Assembly: GCA_937983085.1 (NCBI GenBank)
Contig: CALJKZ010000075.1
Coordinates: 1 to 9,445 of the forward strand
Length of the DNA stretch: 9,445 nt
Origin: an uncultured Gemmatimonadales bacterium
GTDB lineage: Bacteria > Gemmatimonadota > Gemmatimonadetes > Longimicrobiales > Gaopeijiaceae
Direction of reading: 5' to 3'
In this document: in pieces, positions 5,711 through 9,445 of the stretch
Layout: each line of letters starts with the position of its first letter
Position numbering within the stretch: the first letter of the stretch is position 1
The notes under the pieces: generated by a model
What the model was told of the DNA's origin: nothing
Seen by the model: only the letters and a program-made list of their open reading frames with translations
The model's database searches: none
Program-made: the position numbers and the translations under genes

Positions 5711-7147
5711 ATGGTTCTCGCCGGCCTCTGGTTCCTGTCCGACTCCATCGGGGTGGTCACGATGGCGGCCACCTTTCTCAACCTTGCCTTTCTAGCTGCA
5801 GCGGGGGCGCTCTTCGGCCTCGCCGTCTCCCGGTCCACACCCCTGGGCCTTCGAGGCGGCGTCGCCATCGCAGCCATCGCGTTCGCCTCATCGGATGTAC
5901 TCCGGCCGGCGCTGATCCCGCTGTCCGAGAGTCTCTTTCTCCTCCTCATGTCCGGCGCCCTCGCCGTGTGGCCGCGTGTGGAGGAAGGCCACCGAACCGC
6001 CATCGCGCTGGCGGGGGCGCTCCTCCTGGGAAGCGTCGCCACGCGCACGGCGGGACTGGCCCTCGTCATCGCGTTCGGACTCACCCTGCTCCTCCGCCGC
6101 CGCGTGGGCTCGGCGGCTGCGGTGACGGCCCCGGCCCTCGCCTTCGTGCTGGGGTGGGGCTGGTGGTCGGGGAGAGCCGCCGAAGCCATTCCCGACGGGG
6201 CCCGCGACCTCCTCGGACCCTACGGTGGATGGATCGCCCAGCAGACCGTGGCGGCCCCGGTCTCCTTCCTGTCCAACCTGCCGAGCCACGCCCTGGGCCT
6301 CGGGGAGCGGGCCGTGGCCATGGCGTTCCCCGGGGTGATCGGGACGCCCATCTGGATCCTGGGGGTCGTCGTGACCCCGATCTTCGTTCTGGGTATCCTC
6401 GCCCTCGTGCGGCGCTTCCCTCCCCTTGGCTGGTTCGGCGTCGTCTATCTGGGCGTGCTCCTCGTCTGGCCGTACCTGGACCGGCGGCTCATCGTACCGT
6501 GGTTCCCTGCGTTCCTCGCGGCGCTCGTTCTGGGCGTGGTGGAGGCGGTGAGCCGGATGAAGAAGGAGAACGTGAAGAAGGCGGCCATGGGCGTGGGCGC
6601 GGTCTGGGTCCTCGCGTATGCGTCGGTCACCGCCGGGCGCATCGCCGAGGGATGGCCCACCGAGGCGTACCGCCTGCGCGCGGATCGTCTCGCCGCCGGA
6701 GTGGAAGCCCTCCGCCAAACGGCTCCCGCCGACGCGGTGGTGGGGGCACCCGAGTACTGGGCGGCCCTCCATCTCCATGGCGGATGGAGCGTGGCGCCAA
6801 GCGTCCGCTTCGATCCCCTGAGGGCCGATCCCGATGAACCCATGTGGGGCACCGTCGACGAGCAGCTCGAACTGTGGCGAACGCTGCGGATCGACCATCT
6901 GCTTCTCGAGCAGAACGGCGTGCTGCATTCCGACGCGCTGGACGCCGTCGAGGCCGCGTGCCCCGGCGCCGTGGTCGTGCTGGCCCGGATGCCGAGTCAG
7001 ATGGTGGTCCGCATCGACGGCGACGACACGTGCCTCACCCCGGTTAGTGCGACGAGGCGTCGGCTACCCGCTGCGGCCGTCCGAAGGACCCCGAGTCGTC
7101 AGCCGCTGGTCATGATGAAGAGCGGCTTGCCCTCGAACGTCCGGTAG
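5711..7147 (+). CDS. C-terminal part of the interrupted GT-C glycosyltransferase
   Basis: This 478-residue open frame starts at an ATG three bases after the TAA and has no Shine-Dalgarno site, so it would need reinitiation or readthrough. It contains a series of hydrophobic segments from about residue 5 to 300, then a polar C-terminal region with DAVVGAPEYWAALHLHGG, typical of the exported soluble domain of ArnT/PMT-like proteins. Without the first span and the acidic loop it should be inactive alone. The last 49 bases, coding a basic tail, run antisense into the end of the phosphofructokinase gene. The tail looks less conserved than the rest, so the ancestral stop may have been earlier. Confidence 0.6.
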   Translation: MVLAGLWFLSDSIGVVTMAATFLNLAFLAAAGALFGLAVSRSTPLGLRGGVAIAAIAFASSDVLRPALIPLSESLFLLLMSGALAVWPRVEEGHRTAIALAGALLLGSVATRTAGLALVIAFGLTLLLRRRVGSAAAVTAPALAFVLGWGWWSGRAAEAIPDGARDLLGPYGGWIAQQTVAAPVSFLSNLPSHALGLGERAVAMAFPGVIGTPIWILGVVVTPIFVLGILALVRRFPPLGWFGVVYLGVLLVWPYLDRRLIVPWFPAFLAALVLGVVEAVSRMKKENVKKAAMGVGAVWVLAYASVTAGRIAEGWPTEAYRLRADRLAAGVEALRQTAPADAVVGAPEYWAALHLHGGWSVAPSVRFDPLRADPDEPMWGTVDEQLELWRTLRIDHLLLEQNGVLHSDALDAVEAACPGAVVVLARMPSQMVVRIDGDDTCLTPVSATRRRLPAAAVRRTPSRQPLVMMKSGLPSNVR

Positions 7148-8292
7148 TTGGGGCGCAAGCGTTCCGTGTTGTAGAACTGCGCCACGTCCACGGTCTTGGC
7201 GGCGTCGAAGACGACCTCGATGGGCACCGAGTCGTAGACGCCGTCCCGGACGCACACCAGCAGCCCGCTTCGACCCTGCTCGATGAGGTCGAGCGCCAGG
7301 TTGCCGAAGGCCATGGGTACGATGGAGTCGAGGGCGTCGGGGTCGCCGGAGCGGACCAGGTAGCCCAGCCGCTGACTCGTGGTGTTGATGTGCCGCCCGT
7401 CGTTGAACTTCGGTGAGAGATCCCGGATGGCCTTCGACACCCGATCGCCGATACCGCCGAGCTTCTTGTGGCCGTACTGGTCGGTCTCCTCCTCCGAGAA
7501 GACCATGTCGTACTGACCGGTCATGACGGCGCCCTCGGAGACGAGGACCACGGAGTACTGGCTGGGATTGCGCGCCCGGTCCTCCACCAGAAGGCGGGTC
7601 AAATGCTCGATGTCGAAGGGATGCTCGGGGATGACGCACCGGTCCGAGGCCCCCGCCATGGCCGGTACGAGCGCGGTGTAGCCGGCGTACCGTCCGAACA
7701 CTTCGATGACGAGGATCCGCTCGTGCGACCCGGCGGAGGTGCGCAGGCGGTGGGTCAACTCGATGGTGCGGGTCACGCACGTGCTGAAGCCGATGCAGTA
7801 GTCGGTCCCGGGCACGTCGTTGTCCATCGTCTTCGGGATGGCGATGACCTTGGCGCCTTCGGTGTGGAGCCGATGAGCATAGGACAGCGTGTCGTCGCCG
7901 CCGATGGCGATGAGCGTATCGATGCCGAGGAAATCGAGGTTCTTCAGGATTTCCGGCGTGATGTCGTTGATGTCGGCGCCGTAGCGGTCCTTCAGATGGG
8001 GCGGAACGTACTCCTTCGGCAGGTGGCTCGGCCGCGTTCTCGACGAATGGAGAAAGGTGCCCCCCGTTCGTCCTGCCGTGCGGACCACCGCGTTGGTGAG
8101 CTCGATGACGGCGCCTGAGTTGTCGGCGTGGGCATCGGGCACGACGTCGACGAGCCCGCCCCACCCCCTCCGTATTCCGAGGACGTCGTAGCCCTCCCGG
8201 TTGGCCCGTAGCGTCACGGCCCGAATGGCCGGGTTCAGACCGGGTACGTCTCCACCCCCGGTGAGGATGGCGATCCTGCCTCGGGAGCTCAC
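7099..8292 (-). CDS. 6-phosphofructokinase, pyrophosphate-dependent type by active-site residues
   Basis: This cytoplasmic enzyme of 397 residues phosphorylates fructose 6-phosphate to the 1,6-bisphosphate, and it acts reversibly if PPi is the donor. Phosphofructokinase signatures in order are TGGGDVPGLN near the start, the GGTFLHSSRTRP loop, IGGDDTLSYA with Asp133-Asp134, PKTMDND (153-159) with the catalytic Asp157, and GRYAGYTA. In E. coli PfkA the positions of Asp134 and Lys154 are Gly104 and Gly124. Asp and Lys there are the established marks of PPi-dependent enzymes because they block the ATP site. The protein is longer than E. coli PfkA (about 320 residues), as in several PPi or group III enzymes. 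The frame opens at ATG 8361, but GTG 8292 is preferred because it gives VSSRGRIAILTGGG and a GTGA overlap with the upstream hydrolase stop. The 3' end overlaps the convergent GT-C gene by 49 bases. Confidence 0.88.
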   Translation of the reverse strand: MSSRGRIAILTGGGDVPGLNPAIRAVTLRANREGYDVLGIRRGWGGLVDVVPDAHADNSGAVIELTNAVVRTAGRTGGTFLHSSRTRPSHLPKEYVPPHLKDRYGADINDITPEILKNLDFLGIDTLIAIGGDDTLSYAHRLHTEGAKVIAIPKTMDNDVPGTDYCIGFSTCVTRTIELTHRLRTSAGSHERILVIEVFGRYAGYTALVPAMAGASDRCVIPEHPFDIEHLTRLLVEDRARNPSQYSVVLVSEGAVMTGQYDMVFSEEETDQYGHKKLGGIGDRVSKAIRDLSPKFNDGRHINTTSQRLGYLVRSGDPDALDSIVPMAFGNLALDLIEQGRSGLLVCVRDGVYDSVPIEVVFDAAKTVDVAQFYNTERLRPNYRTFEGKPLFIMTSG

Positions 8293-9260
8293 GGCCTGGC
8301 GGTCTCTTCCATCCAGGCTCGGATGGCCCGTGTGAAGTAGTCGTCGCCGAAGGTCGTCCACTCCTCGAAGCCCTCGGGGAGGGTGTAGGCCGCCCCCGCT
8401 TCCTCCGCCGTGATGCCCGCCTGGACGGCCTCCATGGCCGCGGCTTCGACGTGGAGGAGGAGCTGCAGGTACGCCTCGAGAGCCGGCCCGTCTGCCAGCG
8501 GCCCGTGGCCGGGTACGTACACGCCCGCCTGGCTGGCCCTGATGAGCGTGACCGCCTGACCGAGCCGAGAAGGCGTCGCATCCATGTAGTTGGGGAACAT
8601 CTGGTTCCAGACGAGATCGCCGCAGAAGACGACACTGGGGTCGGAGATCTCGACGGTGAGGTCGGAGTCCGTGTGGCCCCGCCGGGGCACGAGGATCAGT
8701 GAGCGGTCACCGAGATCGATCTCGGTGGGGCGAATGGTATCCAGGGGTGTGGCCCGGTTCAGGACCGCGTTGGGAGCGCCCCGATTGGATCGGGCGTAGT
8801 CGCGGGTCACCGGCGTGGCCATCAGCTCGGCATCGCTCCGGCCCACGGCGGCGAGTCCGCCCGTGTGGTCGCCGTGGTAGTGGGAGAGTACGACGTGGGT
8901 GGGATCGCGTCCGGTGAGGAGCCGGGCCTGTTCCGCCACCCACTCGAAGCCCGCGTCCGAAGCGAACGACTCGATGATCACCACGCCGTTTCGACCCGCG
9001 ACGATGCCCCCGTTGCAGAGGGTCCTGCGATCGCCGGATGGGTCGGAGACGAGCGACCAGACACCATCCCCTAGACGGAAGAGTCGACCCCACGGCTCCG
9101 ACGCGACCACCGGGAAGCGCTCCTGAGCCGCCGAGAGCCGGTTCGCCCACGCGTCGGGCATCCACAGGGGTGCGCCGGCCGACAGCGCTCCGAGCTGCGC
9201 CACCCGGGTGGCGGAACGGCGCAGGAAGGCCCGCCGGCTGCAGGGTCGGCTTTCGTCCAC
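8289..9260 (-). CDS. Tat-exported metallo-beta-lactamase-fold hydrolase
   Basis: This MBL-superfamily hydrolase of about 323 residues is predicted to be exported folded through the Tat system. The N-terminus has SRRAFLRR (Ser8-Arg9-Arg10), a mildly hydrophobic stretch, and an AWA site (37-39) for signal peptidase. The zinc site is complete by pattern: HYHGDH (His127, His129, Asp131, His132), His196 in RRGHTDSD, Asp215 in FCGDLVW, and His252 in VPGHGP. The pattern resembles SoxH/quinoprotein-relay-type periplasmic MBL proteins more than thiol-ester hydrolases, but the substrate is unknown and a true beta-lactamase is not implied. The frame is open to ATG 9344, but that would put about 28 extra residues before the Tat motif. 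GTG 9260 lies just after a GGAGAGGAG tract, so it is chosen. The stop overlaps the phosphofructokinase start as GTGA. Confidence 0.85.
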   Translation of the reverse strand: MDESRPCSRRAFLRRSATRVAQLGALSAGAPLWMPDAWANRLSAAQERFPVVASEPWGRLFRLGDGVWSLVSDPSGDRRTLCNGGIVAGRNGVVIIESFASDAGFEWVAEQARLLTGRDPTHVVLSHYHGDHTGGLAAVGRSDAELMATPVTRDYARSNRGAPNAVLNRATPLDTIRPTEIDLGDRSLILVPRRGHTDSDLTVEISDPSVVFCGDLVWNQMFPNYMDATPSRLGQAVTLIRASQAGVYVPGHGPLADGPALEAYLQLLLHVEAAAMEAVQAGITAEEAGAAYTLPEGFEEWTTFGDDYFTRAIRAWMEETARP

Positions 9261-9263
9261 GAA

Positions 9264-9272
9264 CTCCTCTCC
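9264..9272 (-). promoter_or_regulatory. Shine-Dalgarno tract that sets the MBL hydrolase start
   Basis: On the minus strand this reads GGAGAGGAG, followed by TTC and then GTG 9260. The distal GGAGA has a 7-base spacing and the proximal AGGAG a 3-base spacing. It supports GTG 9260, which places the twin arginines at residues 9-10, over ATG 9344. Confidence 0.6.
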
Positions 9273-9292
9273 GGTGCTGGAACGCCAGGAAG

Positions 9293-9445
9293 CTATTCGC
9301 CGTCGGTGCGCATCGCGAGCCCGGAGGGCGGCGAAACCCACCACACGGCCGTGGCGTGGCCCCCCGCGCGCAATCGACCGGCCACGCTCAGATTGTCGTG
9401 CGCGGCCTTCGTGGTCGTGTCGTCGGACCCTTGCCGGAGGTCTGC
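9293..9445 (-). CDS. C-terminal end of an unidentified protein (5'-truncated by the window)
   Basis: Reading leftward from the window edge, one frame runs 50 codons to a TAG at 9293-9295. Most codons end in G or C (43 of 50 by my count), which fits coding sequence in this genome. A second frame over the same bases is also open, as the upstream extension of the MBL frame, but has weaker third-position GC. The peptide contains HDNLSVAGRLRAGG and ATAVWWVSPP and matches no family I recognise. Its stop lies 32 bases before the preferred GTG start of the MBL hydrolase gene, so it is probably the upstream gene in the same operon. Confidence 0.5.
   Translation of the reverse strand, partial: ADLRQGSDDTTTKAAHDNLSVAGRLRAGGHATAVWWVSPPSGLAMRTDGE

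Larger units (their letters stand above)
5471..7147 (+). pseudogene. GT-C membrane glycosyltransferase gene interrupted by an in-frame TAA
   Basis: Two open frames in the same phase, 5471-5707 and 5711-7147, are separated only by TAA (5705-5707) and CCG. Read across the stop, they form one protein of about 558 codons with the architecture of a polytopic GT-C glycosyltransferase (ArnT/PMT-like, often annotated mannosyltransferase or RgtA-D-like): TM1, a first outer loop with an acidic pair (WHDDGVYM), further TM segments and a C-terminal soluble domain. The stop falls in AAKVPPL-stop-PMVLAGLW. Related proteins commonly have a K-F-P-P-L/G-Y-P motif here, so the lost codon was probably Tyr, and TAC to TAA needs one change. 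The downstream ATG has no ribosome binding site. This is either a true nonsense mutation, a population variant or a base-call error at low coverage. The start is well supported: AGGAG at 5461-5465 and an ATGA overlap with the acyl-CoA ligase. Confidence 0.8.

Noticed and set aside
5888..6928. 346-codon minus-strand frame over the GT-C gene
   Set aside because: It is antisense to hydrophobic membrane spans, which give His/Gly/Asp/Glu-rich shadows. No start signal or family match is visible.
7064..8635. 523-codon minus-strand frame over the phosphofructokinase gene
   Set aside because: It is a low-complexity, Arg-rich shadow in a different phase from the phosphofructokinase, which carries all family motifs.
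1..9445. tRNA, rRNA, CRISPR array, insertion sequence or phage genes
   Set aside because: None was seen: no regularly spaced repeats, transposase motifs or RNA gene signatures on either strand.

Overview
The window is 9,445 bases of gene-dense, high-GC (roughly two-thirds G+C by eye) bacterial chromosomal DNA. The first 14 bases are the end of an Illumina sequencing adapter, so position 1 is very probably the raw end of a short-read, perhaps metagenomic, contig. Gene packing, GC-rich third codon positions, GTG starts and purine-rich Shine-Dalgarno sites fit a high-GC heterotroph. The phylum cannot be fixed from the sequence; a soil or marine lineage such as Gemmatimonadota is only a guess. 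No rRNA, tRNA, CRISPR, insertion sequence or phage gene is visible.

Layout: (1) plus strand 15-1799, the C-terminal two-thirds of an L-lactate permease followed 12 bases later by a VOC/glyoxalase-fold protein with a ribbon-helix-helix-like tail. (2) minus strand 3705-1839, a creatininase-family amidohydrolase overlapping a GT-B glycosyltransferase-like protein that resembles the N-terminal domain of plant L-arabinokinase. These converge on block 1 with a 39-base gap. (3) A divergent intergenic region (3709-3869) that should hold promoters in both directions. (4) plus strand 3870-7147, a fatty-acyl-CoA synthetase coupled by an ATGA overlap to a polytopic GT-C-type glycosyltransferase gene, which is split by one in-frame TAA where a conserved Tyr codon would be expected. 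(5) minus strand 9445-7099, the tail of an unidentified gene, a Tat-exported metallo-beta-lactamase-fold hydrolase, and a phosphofructokinase with the residues of a pyrophosphate-dependent enzyme. The last two overlap by GTGA, and the phosphofructokinase gene converges on block 4 with a 49-base overlap.

The genes suggest carboxylate and fatty-acid use (lactate uptake, acyl-CoA activation), reversible PPi-linked glycolysis, and envelope or small-molecule glycosylation. I see no single dedicated multi-gene system. The points most worth checking are the interrupted GT-C gene, the VOC-RHH fusion, the stand-alone arabinokinase-type glycosyltransferase paired with a creatininase, and the PPi-type phosphofructokinase coupled to an exported hydrolase.
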